From NCBI GenBank assembly GCA_002402905.1, contig DHGT01000098.1:1-46559 (forward strand): 46,559 nt of DNA, read 5' to 3'. The stretch is from Desulfatitalea sp. UBA4791. Lineage in GTDB: Bacteria; Desulfobacterota; Desulfobacteria; Desulfobacterales; Desulfosarcinaceae. The notes beneath the pieces were generated by a model. That model did no database searches. It was given only the letters and a program-made list of their open reading frames with translations, and had not been told where the DNA came from. Shown here piece by piece: positions 7,877 through 16,432 of the stretch. Made by a program: the position numbers and the translations under genes. Position 1 is the first letter of the stretch; each line of letters starts with the position of its first letter.

Positions 7877-7905
7877 TTGATTCGCGAAAGTAGAGCTGGT
7901 ATGCT
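7877..7905 (+). promoter_or_regulatory. Divergent promoter for the M23 peptidase gene
   Basis: TTGATT (7877-7882) and TATGCT (7900-7905) are separated by 17 bases, back-to-back with the kdsA promoter. The predicted start near 7912 gives a leader of about 33 bases to the TTG start at 7945. Each box matches four of six positions. Confidence 0.45.
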
Positions 7906-7944
7906 CCGTTGCTCGATTTTACTGGAAAGGGGGAAGATAACCCA

Positions 7945-9315
7945 TTGAATGCTAAAAAGAATGCATCCAGACGCTGGCTGTTGATTTTGCCGGCGCTTCT
8001 TATTGTGGTCGCTCTGACGGTCTTTCTGGTTCGACGAATGGAAGGAGAGTCGCCGGAGATGACAATGGTGCTGACGTCGCCTGCATTGGGCGCCAGTCAG
8101 AACCTCAAATTGCATGTGATCGACCGGAAAAGCGGCATTCGCAAGGTATGGGTCGCTGTACTGAAGGATGGTCAGGAGGTCCCGTTGCTGGACAAGACCT
8201 ATTCTTCGGCAGGGCTTTTGGCCGGTGGCCAGACGCATGAGGAAACGCTTGAAATACCGTTTGAGCCAAAGGCGAAAGGTATACAAGACGGCAAGGCCGT
8301 GTTGCGGTTCGTCGGCAGGGATTTTTCCTGGCGCAACTGGGGTAAGGGCAATGCCCAGTACCAGGAGCAGGAGATCGTCATCGACACCCGTCCGCCGGTG
8401 ATCAATGTGCTCAGCCGGGCGCATTATCTATCCCAGGGGGGCGCGGGGATCGTCGTTTACAAGCTTGCCGAAGAGTGTCCGACCAGCGGCGTAACGGTGG
8501 GCGAACACTTCTATCGGGGTTTCTCGGGGATGTTCAAGGATCCGGCCATTCATGCAGCCATGATCGCCATCGATTACCGCCTTGGGCCGGGAACACCGGT
8601 TGCGGTGACGGCGACCGATTTTGCCGGTAACGAGAATCGTGTCGGGCTTCAGCACCTCATCAATGCCCGGACCTTCAGGCGAGATAAAATTGCCCTTTCC
8701 GATGGATTTCTGGATTGGAAAATGCCGGAGTTCGTCAGCCAGGTCGATGTTGTGCCGGGTGCCTCCCCCCTCGATGTTTTTCTTGCGGTCAACCGTGATT
8801 TGCGGCGTGCCAATTACGAAACATTGAAAAAGGTGACCGCGCAGTCCGATGCAGCCGTCCATTGGAAAGGCGAGTTTCTGCGGTTGCCGGCCGCCGCCAA
8901 CAGGGCCGGTTTCGCCGATCATCGCTCCTACATCTACAAGGGGAAAGTCGTCGACGAACAGACCCACATGGGCATCGATCTGGCATCGTTGGCCCAGTCC
9001 CCGGTTCCCGCCGCCAACAGCGGCAAGGTGGTTTTCGCCGGTACGATCGGGATCTACGGCGGCACCGTCGTCATCGATCACGGTTTGGGTCTTTTCAGCA
9101 TGTATTCCCACTTGAGTCAGATGACCGCCACCGAAGGCCGGATGGTTGCAAAAGGCGACATCATCGGTGCCACCGGTGTGACCGGCTTGGCCGGAGGCGA
9201 CCACCTGCACTACGGTATCATGATCCATCACACCTTCGTCAATCCGATGGAATGGTGGGATGGACAGTGGGTTCGAAACAATATCACTTCCAAGCTTGAG
9301 GCGGTCGCCAATTAA
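7945..9315 (+). CDS. Membrane-anchored M23 (LytM-type) metallopeptidase
   Basis: Putative periplasmic peptidoglycan endopeptidase of about 456 residues. The basic start LNAKKNASRRW is followed by one hydrophobic helix (about 13-30), so the protein is anchored in the inner membrane facing the periplasm. A long all-beta region (about 35-300) of unknown role precedes the C-terminal M23 domain. The zinc ligands appear intact: His341 and Asp345 in THMGIDLA, and His420/His422 in DHLHYG. The enzyme family cuts peptide cross-links in peptidoglycan. There is no ATG before the membrane helix. TTG at 7945 (GGGGGAAG upstream) is the likelier start and TTG at 7909 is an alternative. It is divergent from the LPS cluster. 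Confidence 0.85.
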   Translation: MNAKKNASRRWLLILPALLIVVALTVFLVRRMEGESPEMTMVLTSPALGASQNLKLHVIDRKSGIRKVWVAVLKDGQEVPLLDKTYSSAGLLAGGQTHEETLEIPFEPKAKGIQDGKAVLRFVGRDFSWRNWGKGNAQYQEQEIVIDTRPPVINVLSRAHYLSQGGAGIVVYKLAEECPTSGVTVGEHFYRGFSGMFKDPAIHAAMIAIDYRLGPGTPVAVTATDFAGNENRVGLQHLINARTFRRDKIALSDGFLDWKMPEFVSQVDVVPGASPLDVFLAVNRDLRRANYETLKKVTAQSDAAVHWKGEFLRLPAAANRAGFADHRSYIYKGKVVDEQTHMGIDLASLAQSPVPAANSGKVVFAGTIGIYGGTVVIDHGLGLFSMYSHLSQMTATEGRMVAKGDIIGATGVTGLAGGDHLHYGIMIHHTFVNPMEWWDGQWVRNNITSKLEAVAN

Positions 9316-9414
9316 CCGGGGTATCTCGCCCTGAGAAAACCGCCGGTGCCATCGTCCCTTCATCTGATGCTTGCCGTCTCCCCGGCAAGGGTATCGATCG
9401 CTTGAACCGACAGA

Positions 9415-9442
9415 CCGGAGCCTATGAACCGGAGCCTATGAA
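9415..9442 (+). repeat. 14-bp tandem duplication over the thpR start
   Basis: The 14-mer CCGGAGCCTATGAA occurs twice in direct tandem (9415-9428, 9429-9442). Each copy carries a GGAG and an ATG. The second ATG (9438) starts thpR. The first (9424) is in another frame and would encode only five codons, its TGA overlapping the thpR ATG. Confidence 0.8.
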
Positions 9443-10016
9443 AGAGACCGCGCGACTCTTTATCGCTTTCGAATTGCCCGATCGTGTCCTTGCGTTGGCC
9501 AAGGACCTTCAGGCGCGTTTGAAACGACATGGTCTGAAGATGCAGTGGGTTCGCCCCCAGAATATGCACCTGACCGTGAAATTTCTGGGCGAGGTGAGCC
9601 AGGCGCGCATCGGCGACGTGTCCGCAGCCCTGCACCATGCGGCGCTCGAGGCCGCGCCGATGGAGGTCTGCGCTCAGGGCCTGGGGGTCTTTCCCGGCAT
9701 GCGTCAGCCGAGGGTGCTATGGTTCGGACTCGGGGGGCAGGTCGATCTTCTCGGCGAGGCCTGCCAACACCTGGAGGACGCCCTGGACGTAAAGGGTTTT
9801 GCCAGGGAGCGGCGTCCGTTCAGGCCCCATCTCACGCTGGCGAGGATCAAGCAGGCGGTGGACCCCACTCTTTTGTTGGAAGGCATTCAGACGGTCGGCA
9901 GGTATGATCCGGTGGGGTTTCGATTGACCGAGTGGGTGCTGTTTCAAAGCGATTTAAGGTCCCAAGGGGCCATTTATACCGCCCTGGATCGGGCGATGTT
10001 GGCACAAGGCGCGTGA
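9438..10016 (+). CDS. thpR: RNA 2',3'-cyclic phosphodiesterase (LigT/ThpR family)
   Basis: 2H phosphoesterase of 192 residues. The two catalytic HxTx motifs are HLTV (44-47) and HLTL (131-134). The N-terminus TARLFIAFELPD is typical of LigT/ThpR. The family hydrolyses 2',3'-cyclic phosphates at RNA ends, and E. coli ThpR also ligates tRNA halves in vitro; the physiological role is unclear. ATG at 9438 is chosen because it precedes the conserved strand. An earlier in-frame start would add an unconserved leader. The start region sits in a 14-bp tandem duplication. It is followed by recA after about 118 bases, which include a separate candidate promoter. Confidence 0.92.
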   Translation: MKETARLFIAFELPDRVLALAKDLQARLKRHGLKMQWVRPQNMHLTVKFLGEVSQARIGDVSAALHHAALEAAPMEVCAQGLGVFPGMRQPRVLWFGLGGQVDLLGEACQHLEDALDVKGFARERRPFRPHLTLARIKQAVDPTLLLEGIQTVGRYDPVGFRLTEWVLFQSDLRSQGAIYTALDRAMLAQGA

Positions 10017-10023
10017 ATCCCTA

Positions 10024-10053
10024 TTGACGTTTCGGCCGATTTTTCGGAATAGT
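10024..10053 (+). promoter_or_regulatory. Candidate recA promoter
   Basis: TTGACG (10024-10029) and AATAGT (10048-10053) are 18 bases apart, about 80 bases upstream of the recA start. I could not recognise a clear LexA operator in the region, so whether recA is under SOS control cannot be judged. Confidence 0.4.
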
Positions 10054-10134
10054 GGTGACCAGTCAATCTCCGAAGCGCATGCATCGGCGTGGATTGGCCG
10101 AACCTATCAGGACAAGGCAGAGCAGGAGGATGAG

Positions 10135-11169
10135 ATGAGCGTTTCGGTGGACAAGACAAAGGCGATCGATTCGGCCATGGGGCAGATTGAACGTCAGTTC
10201 GGCAAGGGATCGATCATGAAATTGGGCAGCCGCCCCATCGTGGATGTGCCGATCATCCCCACGGGTTCCATTGCATTGGACCGGGCGTTGGGAATCGGTG
10301 GACTGCCCAGGGGCCGGGTCGTGGAGATATATGGTCCGGAATCATCGGGCAAAACCACCCTGGCGCTCCATGCCGTGGCCAATGCCCAGAAAAAAGGCGG
10401 CATCGCGGCCTTCATCGACGCCGAGCACGCTCTGGACACGAGTTATGCCAGAAAGCTGGGCGTGAACTGCGATGAATTGCTGGTCTCGCAGCCCGACACC
10501 GGGGAACAGGCCCTGGAGATTGCCGATATGCTGCTGCGCAGCGGCGCCATCGATGTGTTGGTGATCGATTCGGTGGCGGCCCTGGTGCCGCGTGCCGAGA
10601 TCGAGGGCGAGATGGGCGATGCCCATATGGGGCTTCAGGCGCGGCTCATGTCCCAGGCCCTGCGCAAGCTTACCGGAACCATCGGCAAGACCAATACCTG
10701 CCTGATCTTCATCAACCAGATCCGCATGAAAATCGGGGTCGTTTTCGGCAACCCGGAAACCACCACCGGCGGTAATGCCCTCAAGTTCTACGCCTCCGTC
10801 CGCCTGGAGATCCGGCGCACGGGATCGATCAAGAACGGCGCCGACGTGGTGGGCAACCGCACGCGGGTCAAGGTGGTGAAGAATAAAATGGCGCCGCCTT
10901 TCAAGGAGGCCGAATTTGACGTCATGTACGGCGAGGGCATTTCACATGTGGGGGATCTGCTGGACATCGGCGTGGAAGCCGGGATCGTGGAGAAAAGCGG
11001 TGCGTGGTATTCATACAATGGCGAGCGCATCGGGCAGGGGCGCGAGAATGTGAAGAGTTTTCTCAGCGACAATCCCGATATCTTCACGGCCCTGGACGAG
11101 CAGGTTCGCGCAGCCGTCGGCATTGTGAAAAAGAACGAAGAGAAACCGGTTCAGGAGGAATCCCAATAA
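10135..11169 (+). CDS. recA: Recombinase RecA
   Basis: RecA of 344 residues. The ATP-binding motif GPESSGKT is at 67-74. The conserved EGEMGDAHMGLQARLMSQAL (L1 loop region) and GGNALKFYASVRLEIRR (L2 and following) are present. The C-terminal tail is short and mildly acidic (KKNEEKPVQEESQ). RecA coats single-stranded DNA, drives strand exchange, and triggers LexA self-cleavage. ATG at 10135 has a perfect AGGAGG 5 bases upstream; the open frame upstream is not conserved. No recX follows. alaS begins 40 bases downstream, as in many proteobacteria that keep the recA-alaS order. Confidence 0.98.
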   Translation: MSVSVDKTKAIDSAMGQIERQFGKGSIMKLGSRPIVDVPIIPTGSIALDRALGIGGLPRGRVVEIYGPESSGKTTLALHAVANAQKKGGIAAFIDAEHALDTSYARKLGVNCDELLVSQPDTGEQALEIADMLLRSGAIDVLVIDSVAALVPRAEIEGEMGDAHMGLQARLMSQALRKLTGTIGKTNTCLIFINQIRMKIGVVFGNPETTTGGNALKFYASVRLEIRRTGSIKNGADVVGNRTRVKVVKNKMAPPFKEAEFDVMYGEGISHVGDLLDIGVEAGIVEKSGAWYSYNGERIGQGRENVKSFLSDNPDIFTALDEQVRAAVGIVKKNEEKPVQEESQ

Positions 11170-11209
11170 CCGTGGTTGGACCCGATACGATTTTCAGGGA
11201 GCAGGCACA

Positions 11210-13837
11210 ATGACAGGAAACGAGATCCGCAAGCGATTTCTGGACTATTTCGAGAAGCACGCCCATCGCGTGGTGAGAAGCTCATCGCTGGTGCCCCATG
11301 ACGATCCGACCCTGCTGTTTACCAATGCCGGGATGGTTCAGTTCAAGCGAACCTTCATGGGAGAAGAAAAGCGCGACTACCATCGCGCCGTCACTTCCCA
11401 GAAGTGTGTCCGCGCCGGCGGCAAACACAACGACCTGGAGAACGTGGGATACACGGCCAGGCATCACACCTTTTTCGAAATGCTGGGCAATTTCTCCTTT
11501 GGAGATTACTTCAAGGAAAAAGCCGTCGAGTTTGCCTGGGACCTGCTGACCAACGGTTACGGCCTGCCTGGAGAACGGCTCTGGGCGTCGGTCTATCTCG
11601 ACGATGACGAGGCCTACGATTTGTGGCATCGGAAAATCGGCATTCCCACAGGGCGCATGGTGCGTCTGGGCAAAGAAGACAACTTCTGGGCCATGGGAGA
11701 TACCGGACCGTGCGGCCCGTGCAGCGAGATCCATTTGGACCGCGGCGAGGCTTATGGGTGCGGCCGGCCGGATTGCGGGGTGGATTGCGACTGCGACCGT
11801 TTTCTGGAGATCTGGAACCTGGTGTTCATGCAGTTCAACCAGGATGAGAGCGGTCGGATGACGCCGCTGCCAAAGCCGAGCATCGATACGGGTATGGGGC
11901 TCGAGCGTCTGGCCTCGGTGCTGCAGAACACGGCCACCAACTTCGATACGGACCTGCTGCGGCCGATCATCGCACATACCGAGCAACTCGCCGAAAAGGC
12001 TTACGGTCAGGATGCGGCGGTGGATGTAGCCATGAAGGTGATCGCCGACCACAGCCGCGCGGCCGCCTTCCTGATCGGCGATGGTGTGTTGCCGTCCAAC
12101 GAGGGACGCGGCTACGTGCTGCGCAGAATCATGCGGCGAGCCATCCGCTATGGCCGTAACATCGGTTTGAACCGACCCTTTTTGCATCAAACGGCCGAGA
12201 CGGTTTTCGACATCATGCGGTCGGCCTACCCGGAACTGGGCGAAGCTTCGGCCTTTATCCGCAAGGTGATCTCAAATGAGGAAGAGCGCTTCATGGAGAC
12301 CCTGGATACGGGGTTGAAGTTGCTGAACGATTCGCTGGCCGAACTGCAGGCCAAGGGCCAGACCACCATCCCCGGCGATCTCATTTTCAAACTGTACGAC
12401 ACGTACGGGTTCCCGGTGGATATCGTCCAGGACGTGGTTCGCGACACCCGGATGAAGGTGGACTTGCAAGGGTTCAACGCGCACATGGAAGATCAGCGCA
12501 AACGCAGCCGCGCCAAGGTCGCCTTCGACAGCCTGGCCGATGCCTATAAGGCGCTCTCCTCCCAGGCCATCAAGCCGGAATTCAAGGGCTACCAATCCCT
12601 GCAGGCCCAGTCCGATGTGCTCGTGCTGGTCCAGGCGGGTCAAGAGGTACCCGAGGCCGTTGAAGGCGAAGAGATCGAGGTGGTCACCGCCGCCACCCCG
12701 TTTTACGGAGAAGCCGGCGGCCAGGTGGGCGATCAGGGCACCATTTCGGGCGACGGCATGACGATGACCGTGACCGCCACGCGCAAGGATCCTACCGGAT
12801 TGATCATTCACAAGGGCAAGGTGGTTTCCGGCCGCATCGCTAAAGGGCAGCGCGTTACCCTGAGCGTGGATGCGGCCAAGCGGCGGGCCACGGCCTGCAA
12901 TCATACGGCCACCCATCTGCTGCATGCCGCCTTGCGCCAGGTGCTCGGCGACCATGTCAAGCAGGCCGGTTCCCTGGTGGCGCCGGACCGGTTACGGTTC
13001 GACTTTACCCATTTCAGCCAGGTGACACCCGACGAGCTGGATCGGATCGAGACCATCGTGAACGATCGTATTCGCGCCAACGTGCCGGTTCAGACCGAGG
13101 AGATGGATGCCGATGCGGCCATGCACTCCGGTGCCATGGCGCTCTTCGAGGAGAAATACGGCGACCGGGTGAGGGTGGTCTCCCTGGCCGATTTCAGCAA
13201 AGAGCTCTGCGGAGGGACCCATACCGGATACACCGGTGATATCGGATTGTTCAAGATCGCCAGCGAGACGAGTGTCGCCTCGGGCGTGCGACGTATCGAG
13301 GCGATGACGGGCGAGGCGGCCCTGGCCCTGGTCCAGCACACCGCCCGGGTTGCCCAGCAGGTCGCCCATCTGCTGCGCGTCAAACCGGATGAGATGCTCC
13401 CCCGCATACAGCAGTTACTCAGCGGTCAGAAGGCGGCTGAAAAAGAGGTCGAGAAACTCAAAGCCGCCGTTGCCGATGCCAAAGCCCAGTCCGGTGACGA
13501 CGCGCCGCGCATGATCAACGACGTGGCCGTCCTGGTCAAGCGGGTCGCCGTCGATAACCCAGGGGCGATGCGGGAGCTGGCCGATCGATTCAAGGATCGC
13601 ATCAAATCGGGTGTGGTGGTCCTCGGCAGCGAGGCCGGCGGCAAGGCGTTGCTGATTGTCGGGGTGACCAAGGACCTGGAAAAGCGGTTTCATGCCGGCA
13701 AGATCATCAAGTCCGTGGCCGCGGTCGTCGGCGGTGGCGGCGGCGGTCGACCCGACATGGCCCAGGCCGGCGGGTCCCAGCCGGAGCACCTGGATGCGGC
13801 CCTGGAAAAAGCGTATGAGGTGATTGGTCAAATGTAG
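11210..13837 (+). CDS. alaS: Alanyl-tRNA synthetase
   Basis: Full-length AlaRS of 875 residues, class II. The N-terminal aminoacylation domain starts MTGNEIRKRFLDYFEKHAHR and contains FTNAGMVQFK and GMGLERLASV. The editing domain has His565/His569 (HTATH) and the zinc/catalytic pair Cys667/His671 in CGGTH. The C-Ala domain ends with a glycine-rich VGGGGGGRPDMAQAGG stretch. It charges tRNA-Ala and clears Ser and Gly mischarges. It follows recA after 40 bases and is probably co-transcribed. Transcription appears to end at the strong stem-loop at 13904-13938. Confidence 0.98.
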   Translation: MTGNEIRKRFLDYFEKHAHRVVRSSSLVPHDDPTLLFTNAGMVQFKRTFMGEEKRDYHRAVTSQKCVRAGGKHNDLENVGYTARHHTFFEMLGNFSFGDYFKEKAVEFAWDLLTNGYGLPGERLWASVYLDDDEAYDLWHRKIGIPTGRMVRLGKEDNFWAMGDTGPCGPCSEIHLDRGEAYGCGRPDCGVDCDCDRFLEIWNLVFMQFNQDESGRMTPLPKPSIDTGMGLERLASVLQNTATNFDTDLLRPIIAHTEQLAEKAYGQDAAVDVAMKVIADHSRAAAFLIGDGVLPSNEGRGYVLRRIMRRAIRYGRNIGLNRPFLHQTAETVFDIMRSAYPELGEASAFIRKVISNEEERFMETLDTGLKLLNDSLAELQAKGQTTIPGDLIFKLYDTYGFPVDIVQDVVRDTRMKVDLQGFNAHMEDQRKRSRAKVAFDSLADAYKALSSQAIKPEFKGYQSLQAQSDVLVLVQAGQEVPEAVEGEEIEVVTAATPFYGEAGGQVGDQGTISGDGMTMTVTATRKDPTGLIIHKGKVVSGRIAKGQRVTLSVDAAKRRATACNHTATHLLHAALRQVLGDHVKQAGSLVAPDRLRFDFTHFSQVTPDELDRIETIVNDRIRANVPVQTEEMDADAAMHSGAMALFEEKYGDRVRVVSLADFSKELCGGTHTGYTGDIGLFKIASETSVASGVRRIEAMTGEAALALVQHTARVAQQVAHLLRVKPDEMLPRIQQLLSGQKAAEKEVEKLKAAVADAKAQSGDDAPRMINDVAVLVKRVAVDNPGAMRELADRFKDRIKSGVVVLGSEAGGKALLIVGVTKDLEKRFHAGKIIKSVAAVVGGGGGGRPDMAQAGGSQPEHLDAALEKAYEVIGQM

Positions 13838-13903
13838 CGTCTACCTGGTGGCCGCCCAGAATTTTGAACGGAGACCGCCGGATCACATGTGTTCTCGATG
13901 CCA

Positions 13904-13938
13904 ACACAAAAGGCGCTCGTGTCGAGCGCCTTTTGTGT
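13904..13938. terminator. Bidirectional intrinsic terminator between alaS and cheX-like gene
   Basis: A perfect 16-bp stem (13904-13919 against 13923-13938) with a 3-base loop. The core is AAGGCGCTCG/CGAGCGCCTT and both sides are flanked by A-run/T-run ends (AAAA on the left, TTTT on the right). It lies between convergent genes and fits a terminator for both strands. Confidence 0.85.
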
Positions 13939-13961
13939 CGTTCGAGATAGATGGGTGGAAG

Positions 13962-14429
13962 TCACGTTTTAACTTTGAGGGCCACTTCGATAACGATTCC
14001 CCCTTTATCGGTGCTGCAGGGGATGGTGATGATGGGAATGCCCGATGGATAGCTGACCTTGTGTTTGCCGATCACGACGCTGGGTACCGAAATGGCGTTG
14101 TCGTTACTGGGAAAATCGGTTTTGGCATTGCCGGCGATCATATTGGCGATCTCACCGATGGCATCGGTGCAGACTTCATCCAGTTCGTTGATCTCGTCTC
14201 CGATCAGGTTGGATGCCAATTGAAACGCGACCTCCTGGGTCAGGCTGATCACCACGCTGCCGCTGACATTGCCGGACAAGCCGATGATGCTGCTGATGTC
14301 ATGGGGAACTTCGTTGCCCTTTTTCAAGGTGGGTTTACCCAATGAAAAGGGAACGGTAATCATGGTTTCAAAAACACGCTTGACCGCCACCACGAACGGC
14401 TTTATGTAATTGGGGTCCATTTCAATCAT
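13962..14429 (-). CDS. CheX-like chemotaxis phosphatase domain protein
   Basis: CheC/CheX-family protein of about 155 residues. The N-terminus MDPNYIKPFVVAVKRVFETM matches CheX proteins, and the phosphatase motif ExxN is present in GEIANMIAGNAK. CheX removes phosphate from CheY-P or related receiver domains. No chemotaxis gene is adjacent, so the protein may serve another receiver protein. The start is uncertain: ATG at 14429 (MIEMDPN) and ATG at 14420 (MDPN) are both possible and neither has a good ribosome-binding site. An upstream start at 14477 is unlikely. It converges on alaS with a shared terminator. Confidence 0.8.
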   Translation of the reverse strand: MIEMDPNYIKPFVVAVKRVFETMITVPFSLGKPTLKKGNEVPHDISSIIGLSGNVSGSVVISLTQEVAFQLASNLIGDEINELDEVCTDAIGEIANMIAGNAKTDFPSNDNAISVPSVVIGKHKVSYPSGIPIITIPCSTDKGGIVIEVALKVKT

Positions 14430-14691
14430 CACGATAGGCGCGAACAGGCTCACGGCCGATAAGCAGCGCCAGTTCAACCGTCGTCATGCGAAAGGCCAAT
14501 CATCGAATCGGGTTGCCTGGCCCCAATCGTATCAAGGGTATCATCGGCACATGTTTGGCGAACTTTACCTGTTCGTCTCGTTTTTTCCGGCAATCCGCAC
14601 GGCGCATCATCGATGTTTCAGACCTGGCCTGTTTGCAGTCGCGCTGCTGTTCTTGTGCCGACAGGATCAACCAATGAAAGGAGGCCACAGG

Positions 14692-15529
14692 ATGGCCGGA
14701 AGATCGCTCGTCGGGGGACTTTTGATTCTCCTGCAGTTCTTGATTGCACTGCCCGTTGCGGCCGAACCGCCATTTTCGATGGCCGAGGTGTTGTCCATTA
14801 CCACTCTGGAGCAGCACCTCAACGAGTTGAAACAGGGCAAGATCGTCTCCATCGGATTGCCGGAAGTGGATTCGGATACGGAACTCAAGGTGCTGATGAG
14901 CATATTGGTGCCCGCGCCGTTCGACGACACGCTGACCGCGCTACAGCGCCAGGCCAATGACAACGGGGTGCTGATCGTGGAAGAGATCGGCGATGGGAGA
15001 CATCCTGAAGGGCAGATATCTTTCCTATCGGAAAAACGGTGTCGAAGGTCTCGTTCCCTACCAGATCAAGAACAATGGGACGGCGAAGCCTTCCGAAGAG
15101 CTGGCCCTGGCGACCGAATCGTTGGTCATGCTCAGGCAGGGCATGCCCGCCTATTACACGTGCCTGCGTAACTACCCCCAGGCGTGCCCTGGCGGAATCC
15201 ATCACCGGTTTTTCTGGGTCAAACAGCTGGAAGGGGGGCGCCCCATGTTTTCGCTGAAGCACTGGCTGCTGGAAATCCATCCGGACCACGCCGTGATCAC
15301 CGAACGTCAATTCTATCTGAACCACTCCCTCAACAGCCTGCAGGTCGTCATCGGCTGTCAGGCGCATCCCGAGGGCACCCTGGTGGTGTTGCTGAATCAG
15401 GCGTTTACCGAGAAAGTCAATGTCACGATCGGGAAAGCGATTGCAACGAGCATCGGCCGCATGCAGGTCGAGAAGAAAGTGCGGCCGATGTTCGAGCAGT
15501 TGCTGGCCCAGTTCGCCGGGAGTCGATAG
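14692..15529 (+). pseudogene. Exported protein of unknown function, split by an apparent frameshift
   Basis: Two reading frames together make one sensible protein of about 278 residues. The first part starts at ATG 14692 (AAAGGAGG upstream) with a clear signal peptide ending ALPVAAEPP, and runs in frame 1 to about 14990 (VEEIGDG). The second part continues in frame 2 from about 14993 (DILKGRYLSYRKNGVEG) to the stop at 15529. Removing one G from the GGG at 14997-14999 or nearby joins the frames smoothly. After the junction the first frame runs into low-quality sequence up to 15171. I do not recognise the family; it contains several cysteines (for example NYPQACPGGIHH). It could be a true pseudogene, a sequencing error in a G-run, or programmed frameshifting. 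The signal peptide implies a periplasmic or outer-membrane location. Confidence 0.7.
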
Positions 15530-15598
15530 GCGGCCGGGCGACGGGTTCATCTCAGGTTTCGATGACACCCATGACCATGGGTTGACCTTGGCGTCCTC

Positions 15599-16432
15599 CT
15601 ACCCGATATTGTGAAACGGGTTGATGTGGTCATGCTGTTCCTTTGGAGAAAGCAGGCTGACATTCACCTCTTTGACCCCTTCGATTGTCGAGACGATCTC
15701 TCTTATCTTTTCCAACCCTTCACTGCCCGCCTTGGCGTCGAAATGGTGGATTAAGACTTTACCGTCATCCGATGCCACCTGGATCTTGGGCGCGATCATG
15801 GCCAGTTTGGCCTTGATTTTGGCCGAAAGGGCAAGATTCTCCACCTGTTTGCGGGATTCCGCCGTGGCTTGAAAGGCCGGTTTCTGCACTATTTGATAGA
15901 GGACCTCCACGGCGTCATCGACGGTCAGTTGGTGGATGTTCAGCACGATATCATAGAGCCGGCTGTCCCACGTGTCCGTGCCATAGACCTGCAATCCCCA
16001 TTTGCGGCGTTCTTCATCGTCCTTTTTCAGAATGTAAAGGGCTTTTTCGGCAGATATATTCTCCCGTTTCATCTCTTCTGAAACCCGGTCTTCGATGTCG
16101 GCGATGATTCTGACTTTCAAGACGTGGGAGATATCCCGAAGAAAATACTGACCGGCCAGGCCGTGATAAACGATGTTGTCTTTGCGGGCCATCTGGAGAA
16201 GAGAGGAATAGAGGTAGCTGATATATCTCTCTTTGCCGTTGGTGAAGCGCTCCAGCACGGAAGGCGCATCATGCAGCGCGCGGATGAGTTTTATTTCCGG
16301 AATGTTGAACTCATCGGAAGCATCGAGCAGGACGTCCCGAGAGATACATTCGTAGTTTAATTTCCGAGCCAGTTTTTCGGCAACTGCCTTTCCCCGGCTG
16401 TACGAACCTCTATTGATGGTAACGATCGGCAT
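15599..16432 (-). CDS. Cytidylate-kinase-like protein with C-terminal BON-like domain
   Basis: Protein of 277 residues. The N-terminal part (about 1-195) resembles the cytidylate-kinase-like family, with start MPIVTINRGSYSRGKAVAEK replacing the standard P-loop: the GSGKST core is degenerate (GSYSRGK). An internal DRVSEEMKRENISAEKA and DDEERRKWGLQVYGTD stretch resembles the lid region of this family. The C-terminal part (about 200-265), ending IEGVKEVNVSLLSPKEQ, looks like a BON-type lipid or ligand-binding fold. ATG at 16432 has AGGAGG 5 bases upstream. The start overlaps the end of dapB by 23 bases. Function is unknown; the true Cmk is encoded at 29707-30399, so this is unlikely to be the housekeeping enzyme. 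Confidence 0.78.
   Translation of the reverse strand: MPIVTINRGSYSRGKAVAEKLARKLNYECISRDVLLDASDEFNIPEIKLIRALHDAPSVLERFTNGKERYISYLYSSLLQMARKDNIVYHGLAGQYFLRDISHVLKVRIIADIEDRVSEEMKRENISAEKALYILKKDDEERRKWGLQVYGTDTWDSRLYDIVLNIHQLTVDDAVEVLYQIVQKPAFQATAESRKQVENLALSAKIKAKLAMIAPKIQVASDDGKVLIHHFDAKAGSEGLEKIREIVSTIEGVKEVNVSLLSPKEQHDHINPFHNIG

Noticed and set aside
10017..10134. SOS operator upstream of recA
   Set aside because: I could not find a convincing palindromic LexA site; SOS control may exist but is not supported by eye.
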